From assembly GCA_004123355.1 (NCBI GenBank), contig SCHM01000001.1, forward strand, positions 12,038,193 to 12,102,192: a stretch of 64,000 bases of DNA, in the 5' to 3' direction. Position 1 is the first letter of the stretch, and every line of letters begins with the position of its first letter. The translations under genes and the position numbers were made by a program. The notes beneath the pieces are model-generated. The model was not told where the DNA came from. It did not search any database and saw only the letters and a list, made by a program, of their open reading frames with translations. This document shows, in pieces, positions 11,906-24,677 of the stretch. This DNA is from Amphirosellinia nigrospora (taxonomy: Eukaryota; Ascomycota; Sordariomycetes; Xylariales; Xylariaceae).

Positions 11906-13990
11906 GGGTAGTCCATAGGGACAAAGAGGACAAAAGTCCAAATAGCCAGCTGGTATTTCTTCGCCAAAGGATTTTAGGTAGAACTTATAGTGTTTAATAT
12001 ATTATAGTTTATTTATAATTAAATTTTATTTTATACGGAGTATTTATTTGTTAATTTATTTTATTATTTAGGTAAAGGAGTATTTATATAATTATATTTA
12101 TTTTTATTTAATTGGAGTTAGAAATTTTATAAATATTATTTTTTAGTATTTTGGACGCTAGATTTATTAATTATACTATTTAAAGGCTAATAATAAATTT
12201 TTTATATTTTTTTTTATTTTTTTTATAAAGCTGTTTATTATTTAAATTATTAATAATAAACGTATAGCTTTAATTAGCGTTATTAATAAAATTATTAGCT
12301 TTATTTTGGTTATTATTGTTATTTTTATTGTCCGAGTTTAGATTAAATATTTAGCTCCGATTTTTTTTTTAATAATAAGTTTAGCTTTAGCGATAAAGGG
12401 AGCTAAAATTATAAGGATAATTTGTTATAGCGGCGTAGCTAGTTATTGTAGTAGTATGGCTAGTTATATGGCAAATAGACTATAATTTTTGCTATAGTTA
12501 GTTATTTATAATTAGTATATTAGTTTGTTTAATAATTAATAATTATTATAATATAATAAAAAAATAGCTTTATTTGTTTGTTATTATTAGTAGTTATTTA
12601 TATTATATATTTTTAATAAAATATAGTTTATTAAATGTTATAAATATAAATAAAAAATTATTAATATATAAAAGTTAGTAGGCGATTATAATTTATTTTT
12701 AGTTAATAAAGATTTAGCGTATATATAATAGTTTAACGGCCGGAAAAACTATAATTATTTATTAAAAAGCTATATAATATTAAACTATTAATTTTAAAAA
12801 AATATAATTAAAGTTTAATTATTATTAATAAAAAAATATATTTATATATATTATTTTAATATTTAGTTAATTTTTTTATAAAGATAATTATTTAATAAAT
12901 AATTAGTTATTATTATAAAAATATAAAAAAAGTTATAAGTATATTTAAATAAAAATGTTTATTATAAATATTATTATATATTTAAATTAATATATAGTTA
13001 AAATTTATAATTTTATTGTTGGCTTAAAAAATATTAGCTATTATATATAGGGTTATAGGATTATAGGTTTAATATATTAATTAGTTATATTTTTTTTATA
13101 TTAATAGATAGGTTTTTGTTAAAAGGATTATAATTAAGTTAGTAATAAATTATAAAGTATAAAATAAATAAATATATATATTTATATATATAATGTTTAT
13201 TTGAGCGTAGTAATATTAGTAAATAAAATAGTTAGATATAAGAAATTAAAAGCATAAAGGTTAGCGGCGTAGAAGTTAAAAAAGATTTAAAAAAAAGTAT
13301 AAAGTTATAGGTTAAGAAATATTTAAATAAATATATATGTATTATAGTTATGGCTATTTATGATTATAATTATTATAGTTATAGTTAGTAAGTATAATAG
13401 TTGTAGTAGTAGTAGTAGTAATATTGTGATAATAATAATAGTAATAATGGTATATAGTTATACGAGCTATTAAATAAAAAAAAAAAAAAAAAATTATATT
13501 TTTTATTATATATATTATATATTTTTTTTTATATTTTTTTAAATAATAAATTATTTTTTAGCTATTATATTTAAAAATATTTTTATTATAGTTATTATAC
13601 AATAAAAGTTTTTTAAGTAGTATATTTTTTAAAATTTTTTTTTTTTTTTTTTTTATAGAATTTTTTTTTTAGTATAAAAATAGCTATAAATAAACCGAAT
13701 ATAAATATTATATACTAATATATATTTTTTATATCTTATAAATTTTAAGAAATATATATTGCTAAGTAATTTATTATATAATATATAGCTAAAAATTTTT
13801 TTATACTTTTAATATTTTTTAATATTTTTAATTTAACGTTTTAAACTTTATACGAAATATATATTTAAACTATTATTAATTTATAAAAACTATTTTTTAT
13901 TATATTATAGGTTTAATTTTAAACTAAAAGTATATAATTTTTTTTAATTTGTTTATTTATAGTTTATATAAACTTTTTTTATAAGCTATT
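11906..13990 (+). repeat. Left terminal inverted repeat arm
   Basis: Left copy of the inverted pair. Landmarks shared with the reverse complement of the right arm are GGACAAAAGTCCAAAT, TATAATTAAATTTTA, AGCTAATAATAAATTTTTTA, a GTAGTAGTAGTAGTAATA-type stretch near 13400 and a poly-A tract near 13480. Similarity fades after about 13990. This arm carries more C-to-T and G-to-A changes in its outermost 90 bases than the right arm does. Confidence 0.75.
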
Positions 13991-16444
13991 TAATATTTAT
14001 ATAATATAAAATAAGTAATAATAATTATTTAATAATAATCTGTTTTTAATTAATATTATTAGTATAAGACTTTTGAAATATATTATAAGTATAAATAATT
14101 ATAATATTTATATATAACTGGTGTTATATAGTTATAATTTTTTGCTAGTTTATTTTTTTAGCGTATAATTAAAGGTTATAAGTTAGGCTTTTTAGTTTAT
14201 GTATGCTAAAAGTTATTATATAATTTAATAATAATATTATAAAAAGTAAAATAATAGCTTATTTATTTTCTTTATACGGTTAAATATATAAAATAATTTT
14301 TAAATATTATATATTAATTTTAATAGCTAGTAATATAATTTATATAAAATTAATAGTTAATATTTTATAATATAAAATATATATATACAGGAATATAAAA
14401 TAAATCTATTATTATAAGAAGTTATGAGCTAGTTCGAGGGTTTTTATTATTAGTTAATAAATTTTAAAAAAAATTAATTTTTTGTACTAAACAAATAAAA
14501 TAAAATATTTTATAATATTTATTTATTTATATTAAATATAATATTAAAGTTATATAGCTTAAAAAAAAATAAATTATTAAGTATTAAAGTTTAAAGTTAT
14601 AATATTATATAGAAAATATACTAAGTTAAAAAAAGAAAGTAAGAGTAATTAAGCGTTAGTTTATTATTAATAAGTTTTTTATTCGATAAATATATAAAAA
14701 ATTTATAATATTATGAATTTTTTTATAGTTTATTTTATATGACTATTATTTTTTAAGTTTTAATAATGTTTTATATTAGTTGCTTTTTTTATAATTTAAA
14801 CTAATATTATAATTAAATTTAATAATAAATAATAAAAAGTTTATATATAATAAGTTTATAATTTTTTTTTTATTATTTTAAATTATTAATTATTTATACG
14901 TTTTAGCGTTATTTTTAAGCTTAAAATATTATATAAAATATTTAATTTGTTTTATTTTTATTTTAAAGCTTTAATTAAATATTTTGTTTGAATTTTTTTA
15001 GTTAAATAATAGTAATAATATATACGTAAGCTTTATAAAAAAAGCTATATAATTATTTAGCGTTAATTAAAATAATTTAATAATAGCTAAAGTTAAAACG
15101 TTATATAATATAATAGAAAAATAATAATAATAAATCTTAAAATATTAAGCTTAAGTTAAAAAATAGCTTAAAAGTTTAACTGATTAATTAATTATAAACG
15201 AAGTTATTTATTTTTATTAGCTAAAAAAGAATATAAATAATTTATAAGGTATTTATTATATTATTATATTATACGAATAAAAATTAATATTTATAGGTAT
15301 ATTTTATATAAAATATTTAAAAAGTTTTATTTAAAAATTAAGCTTTATTATTATTAATAATAATATTAATAAAAAGGAAAATTTATTATATACGGATTTA
15401 ATTAAGTTTTTTTTATCGATAGCTATAATAAATTTAAATATTAGGGTATTTATATATACGGTAATATTAATGGCTATTGTGTTATATAGTATAATGTTAT
15501 ATTAGTTATTATAGAAATATAGTTATTAATTTTAAAATAGTATTTTTATGTTATATAAGAATTTAAATATATTTTTATATAATTTATATTAATTATAGAA
15601 AAAAAATGTTTTTATTAGTAATAGTTTATTATTTATTATATATAGATATATTAATAAGAATGGATTATTAATTAATTTGGGGATTATTTTTTATACGGAT
15701 AAAATATAGATAATATTTGTATTAAATATTAATGGTTATAGTTATTAAAAATTTGTTTAATATGATAGATTATAAGTAAATATTTTTATATTTAAGATTA
15801 TAATTAATATATAAAGATTATATTTAAACGAATAAAATAGTATAAACTATAGATTTATAAAAAGTTTATATTAAAAATTGTTTTTTTAATAGTTTATATA
15901 TTTATTATTTAAACTAAGGTTATATTTTTTATATAACGATAAAATATATATTATATTTAAGTTTAATTAAATAAAGTTAATTTTATTAAAAGATGTTTGT
16001 ACGAAAATTATTTTATTTTAAATTTAATTATAGTTTTTTAATAGGGGCTATTAGTTAATATTAATATTTTATTTAAGCTTAATAAGTTTATTAATAATAT
16101 TAATATTAATGTTTATTTGTTTAAGCTTATTATATAATAGTGTAAAGTATAGTTATAAGTTTTTGGTTTTAATTATATAAAGAAAATGATTATGAATAGT
16201 TATTTATATAATATTATGTGTAGTTTTATATAGTAGTTTAATTATATTTAGAATAAAGTAATAAAGTAGGTTTATTTTAGCTTATTAAGTTTATAATTGG
16301 TGGATTAAATAGATTATAGTAATAGTTTATTATTTTTAGAAGTTTTAAGTTATTTAAGGTTTAGAAATAGTTATATAAAGTATAAATGAAATTAAAAATA
16401 ATTAAATTTTAAAATTGTAGTATTTAATGATAGTATTATATAAT

Positions 16445-16810
16445 ATATAAGTTTAAATAATTTTGCTTAAAAAGTTAAGCTTAGCGTTTGTTAAAGGTTT
16501 TAGGAGCTTTATAAAGATTATAGGCGAGTTATATAACGTATAAATTTAAATAATTTTGCTTAAAAGCTAAGCTTAGCGTTTGTTAAGGGTTTTAGGAGCT
16601 TTACGGAGATTATAAGCAAGTTATATAATACATAAGTTTAAATAATCTTGTTTAAAAAGCTAAGTTTAGCGTTTGTTAAAAGTTTTAGGAGCTTTATAGA
16701 GATTATAGGCAAGTTATATAATGTATAAGTTTAAATAATTTTATTTAAAAGCTAAGCTTAGCGTTTATTAAAAGCTTTAAAAGCTTTATAGAGATTATAG
16801 GCGAGATTAT
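16445..16810. repeat. Four tandem copies of a ~93 bp unit inside the AT-rich element
   Basis: The words GTTTAAATAAT (or ATTTAAATAAT), TTAGCGTTTGTTAA and GGAGCTTTA recur at about 16451, 16543, 16635 and 16729, giving a period of 92-94 bases. The copies differ mostly by T/C and A/G transitions, as expected if the array existed before RIP. Confidence 0.7.
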
Positions 16811-18479
16811 TATATAAAAGTAAGCTATAATATTTAATAAACGGATAGTTATTTATAATTGTTTTAGTAGTTTAATAGTATAATATAATATTTTAATTTT
16901 TATATAAATAATGTTTATTATTTTTAGATTATTTAAATTTTATTTTTATACGATATATATAAAAATAAAGATTATATAATAAAGTATAAAAATATTTTAA
17001 TATTAAGGAATATTAAAGTTTTAGGTTCGATTTTTAGTTAAATAATAGGTTTTTTTTTATTTTTTTTATAAAAATATTATTATATAAATAAAAAAAACTA
17101 TATTTTTTTTTAAGTATTTTTATTCTTTATTATAATATTATATAAAAATAATAAGTTTTTTATTAAATAATTAATTTATTAAGTTTTTATATATATAGCT
17201 TTTTTAAAGCTAACTATGTTTTTTAATAAATAAATTAAAAGCTTTTTTTTTAGTCCTAGTTTTTATATTATTATATAATATTATAAGCGAATATATAAAC
17301 GTATAATATTAATTATTTATTTTTTTTTAAGTTTTGCTTTATTTTAAAAAGATTTTTTATATCGGAGAATTTTTGTTTTATTTTATTTAATATAAAAAGG
17401 TAAGCTTTAGCCGATAAGTTAATAAAAGTAAAAATTAAAAATAAAAGTTTTTGTTTAGCTATAAGCTTAAACAACTTTTTAGTTTTTAAGGTTTAAAGTT
17501 TAGTTTTAATAGTTAGGCTATTTAAGCTAGGTTTTATATACTATTTAATTTTTTAAATTTTTAATAAATAATATATATTATTTAGGATTTAAAAGATTTT
17601 AATTAATTATTTAGTATAAATAGTAATTTATTTTATAATTAGCGAATAGAAATAATATAGGTAATTTTATATAGTAGTTTTATAAAAGTATTTTTTCTAT
17701 CGATTTTAAAAAAATTTAATAGGAAAACTAATAATTTAAAGTTATATAGATTTATATATTTATATGAAATTTTTAGATTTAAACTAGTTTTATTAATTTT
17801 AAGCGTTAGTAATTAGTTTAATTTTATATATAATTTTATAAAAGCTAATAATTTGTTTTAAATTTTTAACGTATAAAAGTATAAAAATTAAATTATTATA
17901 GTTAATATTTTATTTATTAATATTAATTTTAATTATAAACTTTAAATATTAAGAAAGTTTAACGTTCGATTAAATAGCTTTAATAGATTTATTTTTAGTT
18001 TAGTTTAATATTTTAGTAGTATTAATAAAAATAAAGCTTAAAATAAAGCTAAGATTATTATATTTAATATTTTGTATAACGGCGTTTTTTTTTAATATAT
18101 AGTATTAATAAAAGTAGTATAAAAAAAAAAGAATATTATATGTTTATTAGTATTTATATAAAAGTTAGCTAGCTTAGTTTAAGTATAAAAACTAAACGTT
18201 TAATAGTAATAATATTATTATTATTAATAATTAAAGCGTTAATTTCTTGGTTTTTTATATAAAAAATAAAAAAAGTATTATAATAAAAGTAAAAACTAAA
18301 GCTTTATATTTTTATAGCTATATAAAAGTTTAAAAAGTTTAGGGCAAAAAGTAAATATTTATTATTTTAATTATTAAAAAATAAATAATTAATTTTTATA
18401 TAATAAATAAATATAAAAATAAAAATAATAAAACAAAAAGAATTTTTATTAGCTATTATATTAAAAATTATATACGGCT

Positions 18480-20509
18480 ATTATATAAAAGTTAAATACG
18501 CTATATTATATAAAGTTAATATAAGGTTATTTATTTTATTTTAATTTTATAGCTAAAAAAAATAGTTTTATAAATTAATAATAGTTTAAATATATATTTT
18601 ATATAAAGTTTAAAACGTTAGGTTAAAAATATTAGAAAATATTAAAAGTATAAAAAAGTTTTTAGTTATATATTATATAGTAAGTTATTTAGTAGTATAT
18701 ATTTTTAGGATTTATAAAATATAAAAATATATATTAATGTATAATATTTATATTTAGTCCGTTTATGGTTATTTTTATGCTAAAAAAAAATTTTATAAAA
18801 AAAAGAAAAAAAAGAAAAGATTTTAAAAAATATACTACTTAAAAAACTTTTATTATATAATAACTATAATAAAAATATTTTTAAATATAATAGCTAAAAA
18901 ATAATTTATTATTTAAGAAAATATAAAAAAAGTATATAAGTATATACTTAGTAAAAAAAGTACGATTTTTTTTTTTTTTTTTATTTAATATTAAATAGCT
19001 TATATAGCTATATATTATTATTATTATTATTATTATAATATTATTACTACCACTACTATAACTATTATTACTATTAGTTGTAGCTATAATAGCTGTAGTT
19101 GTAAATAGTTATAACTATAATATATATATAATAATTTAATTGTTTTTTAACTTATAGTTTTATTTTATTTTATTTTTTATTTATTAACTTTTATACTTTT
19201 AATTTTTTATATTTAGTTATTTTATTTATTAATATTATTATGCTTAAATATATATTATATATTATAGTATATATATATTATTTTATTTTATTTTATAATT
19301 TATTGTTAATTTAATTATAATCTTTTTAATAAAAGTTTATTTATTAGCGCGTAGTTAAGCGTATAGTTAGGCGTATATTTAATTAATATATTAAACTTAT
19401 AATTTTATAACCCTTTATATAATAGTTAATATTTTTTAAGCTAATAATAAAATTATAGATTTTTAATTATATAATAATTTAAATATATAGCTAGTATTTA
19501 TAATAAACGCTTTTACTTATATATATTTATAACTTTTTTATATATTTTTATAATAATAGTTAATTATTTATTAAGTAGTTATTTACCGTAAAAAATTTAA
19601 ATAGTTATATATATAAAATATATTTTATTATTAATAATAATTAAGCTTTAGTTACGTTTTTTTTAAAATTAGCGGTTTAATATTATATAGCTTTTTAATA
19701 AACGGTTATAGTTTTTTTAGCTATTAAACTATTATACGTACGTTAAGTTTTTATTAATTAAAAATAAGCTATAATTATATACTAGTTTTTTATATTTATT
19801 TATATTTATAACGTTTAATAAACTATATTTTATTAAAAATATATAATATAAATAACTATTAATAAAAACGGATAAATAAAGCTATTTTTTATTATATTAT
19901 TATAATTATTAGCTATTAAATAAACTAATATATTAATTATAAATAAACCGATTATAGTAAAAATTATAGTTTATTATACGATTAGCTATATTATTATAAT
20001 AGATTGTTTTTACGATTTTAGTTTTTTTTATTATTAAAGCTAAATTTATTATTAAAAAAAAAGATTAAAGCTAAATATTTAATTTAAACTTAAACGATAA
20101 AAATAATAATAATAATTAAAATAAAGTTAATAGTTTTATTAATAATACTAATTAAGAGCGTATATTTATTATTAAGGATTTAAATAATAAGTAGTTTTAT
20201 AAAAATAATAAAAAAATATAAAAAATTTATTATTAGCTTTTAAATAGCGAAAATAATAAATAAAGCGTTTAAAAGTGCTAAAAAATACGATATTTATAAA
20301 ATTTTTAGCTTTAGTTAAATAAAAATAGTATAAATAATTACGCCCCGAAATAAAAATAAATTAATAGATAAGTATTCCGTACGAAGTAAAATTTAATTAT
20401 AGATAAACTGTGATGTATTAAGCACTGTGAGTTCTACCTGAAATCCCTTGGCGAGGAAGTGCCAGCTGGCCATTTGGACTTTTGTCCTCTTAGTCCCTAC
20501 GGACCACCG
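18480..20509 (-). repeat. Right terminal inverted repeat arm
   Basis: Right copy of the pair, read on the minus strand from 20509. Its outermost 90 bases keep C and G at sites where the left arm has T and A (GGCCAGCTGGCAC against AGCCAGCTGGTAT). Further in it is as AT-saturated as the left arm and remains alignable through a poly-T tract near 18970 to about 18480. Confidence 0.75.
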
Positions 20510-20511
20510 TA

Positions 20512-20865
20512 GGTGGGTCTAATCCCGGACGAGGTCCAAGCTCCACATCGAAGTACAAGACAAGAACCGGCCGACCTTTGGCGACAACGATTTGACCCTT
20601 GGAGCAGCGCCCCATGGTTGATACAATACAAGTATGCATTATGTCTCTCGCCTAAGCCACCCGCAGATAAGCAATCGACAAATCCGTCCCGCGCCAATAC
20701 AAGCTCAATCAGGTCAGTGGTGAGCAAAAACATTCGTAGTGCTACTAATAGGCTCAAACTTGGGCCTTGACAACAAACAGCACACCTCATATCTTAACGA
20801 TTTTCGTGGGTTGATAAGTAATTTCCTACAAACACTACTGACTAAGAGATAGGTCTTCGGTAACA
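20512..20865. other. Spacer right of the RIP element
   Basis: Composition returns to normal immediately outside the element. No gene recognised; it should include the promoter of the UPF0235 gene. Confidence 0.5.
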
Positions 20866-21331
20866 ATGTCAGCCCGAGCAGCCGTCAGTCTCGTAAAACG
20901 GAAATCCTCAGTCGAGATGCTACAACTACGATGTCATGTTCGGCCAGACGCCAGTAAAGTACGCGAAGGTGTGGTTGCCATCACGGATGAAGTGATCGAA
21001 GTTTGTGTCTCTGCGCCACCACAAGATGGCAAGGCCAATAAGGCTCTTTTGGAAGTCCTCAGTCAAGTAAGTGACTCTACTTCCCTTCTCTCTGGCGTCG
21101 ACATCATGAGGTTCCGCCATATTACAGTTGCCCTGCCATCCACTTCATACAAGCTTACCGAGTTAGGCTTTGGGTACACCCAAGTCTGACTTGCAAATCA
21201 TACATGGACTGAAATCCCGTGATAAGACAATCGGTATATCCAGTGCCTCATTCAAGCATGCACAACCCAATGAAGTCACAGATGTCGTTGCATTTGTTAG
21301 GGAAAAGCTGCGGCCTGGCGCTCCGACTTGA
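20866..21331 (+). CDS. UPF0235 / DUF167 family protein, two exons
   Basis: Small conserved protein related to bacterial YggU and human C15orf40; its biochemical function is not established. Exon 1 (20866-21066) encodes the typical LRCHVRPDASK, then VCVSAPPQDGKANKALLEVLSQ, the family's best motif. A 100 nt intron (21067-21166, GTAAGT...TTAG, phase 0) leads into exon 2 (21167-21331): PKSDLQIIHGLKSRDKTIGI and ending REKLRPGAPT. The splice joins in frame and gives 121 residues, the normal family length. This gene is intact, in contrast to several neighbours. Confidence 0.88.
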
Positions 21332-21727
21332 CGAAGACAGGCGAGCATATGCCAGATTTCTTTGGCGCAACAAGGGAAAAGATTGGAAGACCTGGTATTT
21401 GAACGACGTTAGGCTCGGGTACCCAAACTTGAAATTCAACGACGCATTTGAGGAATGGTTCAAAATCTCAGGAATGATAGAACAATGTGGTGATAGACTA
21501 ATCATACTCATAAATGAGTCATAAACAGCCTCTAAGGAATCTCATCATGGAAAGAGGGCCAAAAGGGGGTTCGCCAGGGGACACTTACCAATCAACAACC
21601 GTGTCCAACTTCAAGTTATGACACGGGTATGATAGATCACCCAGCCCAAAAAAAAGCCAGAGTAGTTAGTTACATAAGGCGTTCGATTATATATATACAA
21701 ACCTAAATCGTTCAGGTATTCGTTTCT
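21332..21727. other. Intergenic between convergent genes
   Basis: Shared 3' region. A forward frame at 21219-21524 overlaps the end of the UPF0235 gene but shows no recognisable family, and I do not treat it as a gene. Confidence 0.45.
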
Positions 21728-22511
21728 TTAATCCACGGACGCTGAAACGGGTTTGATCTCGACGCCATATTTCTCTCTTAATCTCTCTCGTCTCGTTCCT
21801 CGTATCCGGGGGGCTCAATTCCTAAACAGGATGTTAGAAATGGTGAAGTGTATATGGCAGACAGAACATGTTTTGTAGATGCGTACCTCTACCCTCTCCT
21901 ATATCAGCAATGGTCTCTTCTATCGGTCGTCTCCTATTCCGTCGAAGATATTCTTTGCGCTCGTACTCATCCATGCCTGGCACCTCGGTTCGCTGCCGCA
22001 AGCTACTTCCAGTATAGTCAAAGGTAGTCATGACGACAGAAGGGCACGAGGCCGACAATGCGTGGCATACGGCCACCTATTGAGATTGTTAGCTATTCGC
22101 CAACCCCGGTGTTTAGGCTTGGTATGCCTTACTTCTCAATCCGAATGAAGCACCTCCAAGGAAGGCGCCGATGGCTGTGTTGAAGCTGTCATCCTTCTCG
22201 CGCAGATTGGCGCGGCATCCTTGGTGAAGAAATAGACGGTTGGGAGAACAGCTATTGACGTCAACGTCAGCAACAGTAAAGAATCAATAGTACAGCAGAT
22301 CAGTTCCTACCAAACTGGGCGATGGTGCCGCCAGTGCGTGTGAAGACACCCCAAGCACCGACGTTTTGTTTTGCGAGCGAATTCTGCACAGCGGAGTAGA
22401 CGAAACCAGCGAGACCACCACCCATAGCGCCATAGAGACCAGACTTCACAGCATCTTTGGGGTGGAACGGTCTATCCTCCGCCAACCTCTGATAGGGCGA
22501 GGGTTCGCCAT
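21728..22511 (-). CDS. Mitochondrial complex I subunit NDUFA11-like (21.3 kDa type), Tim17-like fold
   Basis: Accessory membrane subunit of NADH:ubiquinone oxidoreductase in the mitochondrial inner membrane. Exons in minus-strand order carry FHPKDAVKSGLYGAMGGGLA, SLAKQNVGAWGVFTRTGGTI, then FFTKDA and NLREKDDSFNTAIGAFLGGA after an intron near 22250-22310. After another intron comes a block ending YERKEYLRRNRRRPIEETIA, and a last exon has PPGYEER and ends EIKPVSASVD. This matches the fungal family along its whole length. Single-base breaks are evident near 22215 (in the KDA-ANLREKDD stretch), near 22040 and in the last exon. The start is uncertain: the ATG at 22511 is one base out of frame with the rest. 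Conserved residues persist through the breaks, which points to sequence errors. Confidence 0.78.
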
Positions 22512-23297
22512 CGTGAGCTAACGGGAGATGGCGGTCGTAATTGGAATTGGTGAGATGGGTAGGTTGACAGCAGGGTGAAAGAGCTCTTGGTCAATGGAAT
22601 CACTCTGATTCGAGGCCCGCAGAGTTGGAGATGGGTGCTCCCCACATTACCGGAGCTGGACTTACCTCTACTCCGTTTATTGGCCCACAACCTTGTGCAG
22701 GTGGAGGTAGGTAGGTACGTACCTATGTAGGTCTAGGTAGACCGAGTGGCCCCTGCACAGCCATCACAGCCACTTCCGCACTCTAAGTATTACACTCGAC
22801 GACCACCATAAACACCTACCTACTACCTAGTGCCTTACCATAGAAAATAACGGGTTCATTTAAAACTGTCTCCCCATGCGTTCGTTGCAAGGCGGGGGCG
22901 ATTAATACATTGTTTCATACGTTCGGATATATTTGACTGAGAATTCGTTCCCTCGTTTCGTCCTTGTCCAACAACTTCTTTGGTCGGCGACTCGCGCCGG
23001 ATGCCTCTTTCGGTCTGGTCGACACATTCGACGAAATATTACCACCATTTCTAGCTGGCCGCGGCAAAAAGATACAGAAATCCATTCATCAAACGCTCGT
23101 CATTTACTGAAAATAATCATAGGCTTATTAGACTAAGCCTAGGGAATGGAACTACCCAGGTAACTATAGCTGCTAGCGCTAACTCGCCTGACTTACGCTC
23201 TGTCTACACCACTATAGAATTTAAAGGCTACACAAACTCCTTGTTTTATCTAAATTTCATTATCGGAAGTACGCATGTTAACGTGTAGGCTAAGTGT
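22512..23297. other. Intergenic; TAGGTA/TACCTA-rich
   Basis: The part at 22700-22830 is dense in TAGGTA and TACCTA words in both orientations, probably in the upstream region of the complex I gene. No gene is supported here. Confidence 0.45.
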
Positions 23298-23707
23298 CAC
23301 ACGGACCTCGCTTGATTGACTAAATAAGAGGCCGACGAAGTCGCGAGAGTCTTACGAGCCTTAGTTCTTTACCGAAGACCGAGATAAATCACCGAGACAC
23401 ACAAACTCCGGCTACACAAGTCTACAAAGCTCAGCGAGTGTTACGAGGGCCTATGAAGGGGCTTAGAATAGCTTCAAATTAACCAATATTCAACTATACT
23501 ACCATGAAGACCACTCTTCCCAATATCTAGGCAGGAAGATTCTGTGCCTTTTGTGTTCGCGCTATTCCCGTATCTACCCTGCAGCCTTTGCGGGCTTCCG
23601 TACCTTCGTGTAGCCGAAGTCTGTGTGTCTCGGTGATCTATCTCGACCTTCGGTAAAGGACTAAGACTCGCGAGACTCGTAAGGTAGCAATATGTGAGGT
23701 CCGTGTG
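23298..23707. repeat. Fold-back (MITE-like) inverted repeat
   Basis: The ends are inverted copies: CACACGGACCTC at 23298 and its complement GAGGTCCGTGTG ending at 23707. The arms (about 23298-23425 and 23590-23707) share blocks such as TTTACCGAAG, ATCACCGAGACACACA and CTACACAAG (CTACACGAAG on the other arm), with scattered mismatches. About 165 bases lie between them and no ORF is present. This is the structure of a small non-autonomous DNA transposon or fold-back element. Confidence 0.65.
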
Positions 23708-24677
23708 CCAGTGAGGTTATAGGAATAACTACGAGGATTTTGGGAATATTGAAGGCATTGAATCCTCCTAGATGTAAACTATAGGTCTCCATAGCAGTTT
23801 TAGCTCCATAAATAATTATTAGCTACATTGCATCTATTCTAAGCTCTTGAATATAAGTCTTTTTTACACCAATTCACACAATCTTCTACACATCATGTTC
23901 CTACACTTAGTATTATTTTTTACTTGATCAATACACGTCTAGAAGACAGTCCAATCAAGTTATGCCAATTATGTTACTAAGTTGGACTGCCGCTTTTTTA
24001 TTCCTTGGTCTTGGGAGATAGTCACCCAAGTTTGACGTCTTCTACCTCTGAACTGGGCAATCGACCCTTTAAGCCATTCGCGATGTCGTTGGTGTCGAGG
24101 GGTCTGATGATGGTGCAGAACTCTGCCTCTTGTTTCGTCAAGACCAGTGGGGTGACAAAGCGTTGTAGCAGGTCCTGGTCCTGTTTAAGCCGCAAGAGAG
24201 GAGCTGCTTTGGTTTTGCGAACGCTTGCAATCGTGTTAGCGTGAGTTCTATGCCTTTGCTGGAGGCTAGGGCCCCGCAGCAGCGCGGCTTTGTTAAATGC
24301 CCTTGCCTTGTCATGATTTCTGAGATATCCTTCACCATAGCTTTCTCTAAGCTCCGAGATATCATTTAAGAAGAATGGCAGGTTCTTAGAGATACAATAT
24401 GAAAAGTGCTCTCGCATATAATGTTCTAGGACCTTCAAGCCAGTTTTTTTTTCTGTTGCGATATAATTGTAGGGGTGTAAACCGGCAAGGCTTTTTCTTT
24501 CTTAGTTTTACAGCTAGTCTCTGGGATTCGGGAAATCTCCCTAGAAGAGATCTGTGCCATCTCGCACGCGGCGTTGCAGAGATAGTGGTGAAGCACTTCA
24601 GCACAAGGCCTTGTCACACGTTGTGATGAATCAGATCATATTCTCTGAATAATTGGTCACAGAAAAACTAACCATAA
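23708..24677. other. Gene-free stretch with an unrecognised minus-strand ORF
   Basis: A minus-strand open frame of 138 codons (24022-24438), with possible upstream continuation to about 24617 in other frames, is the only long frame. It has a charged, helical look (RNHDKARAFNKAALLRG) and could be a degraded transposase end or a chance frame. I recognise no family. Confidence 0.25.

Larger units (their letters stand above)
11906..20509. mobile_element. 8.6 kb RIP-mutated DNA element with ~2 kb terminal inverted repeats
   Basis: The start at 11906 and the end at 20509 are inverted copies, each next to a TA dinucleotide (11904-11905 and 20510-20511), as for a TA target-site duplication. The outer ~90 bases of each end have normal composition, for example GGACAAAAGTCCAAAT on the left and its complement on the right. 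Inside, the sequence becomes almost pure A+T. CA/TG are nearly absent, TA is very abundant, and surviving C sits in CG or CT contexts, which is the classic RIP signature. The inverted match can be followed base by base to about 13990 on the left and 18480 on the right. No ORF survives. The original transposon type is unknown: the TA flanks suggest Tc1/mariner-like, but the ends are far longer than usual. Confidence 0.75.

Noticed and set aside
11990-20410. AT-rich block as a centromere or as mitochondrial DNA
   Set aside because: It has inverted ends flanked by TA and a CA/TG-depleted RIP signature, with sharp borders to normal genic DNA. That fits a mutated mobile element better.
11906-20509. 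LTR retrotransposon reading of the long end repeats
   Set aside because: The ends match only as reverse complements, not as direct repeats.
21219-21524. Forward frame of 101 codons after the UPF0235 exon 2
   Set aside because: It overlaps the end of the real gene in another frame and has no recognisable family.
24022-24438. Minus-strand 138-codon frame as a gene
   Set aside because: No family, no clear exon partners and no conserved motif. Kept only as a note in the spacer entry.
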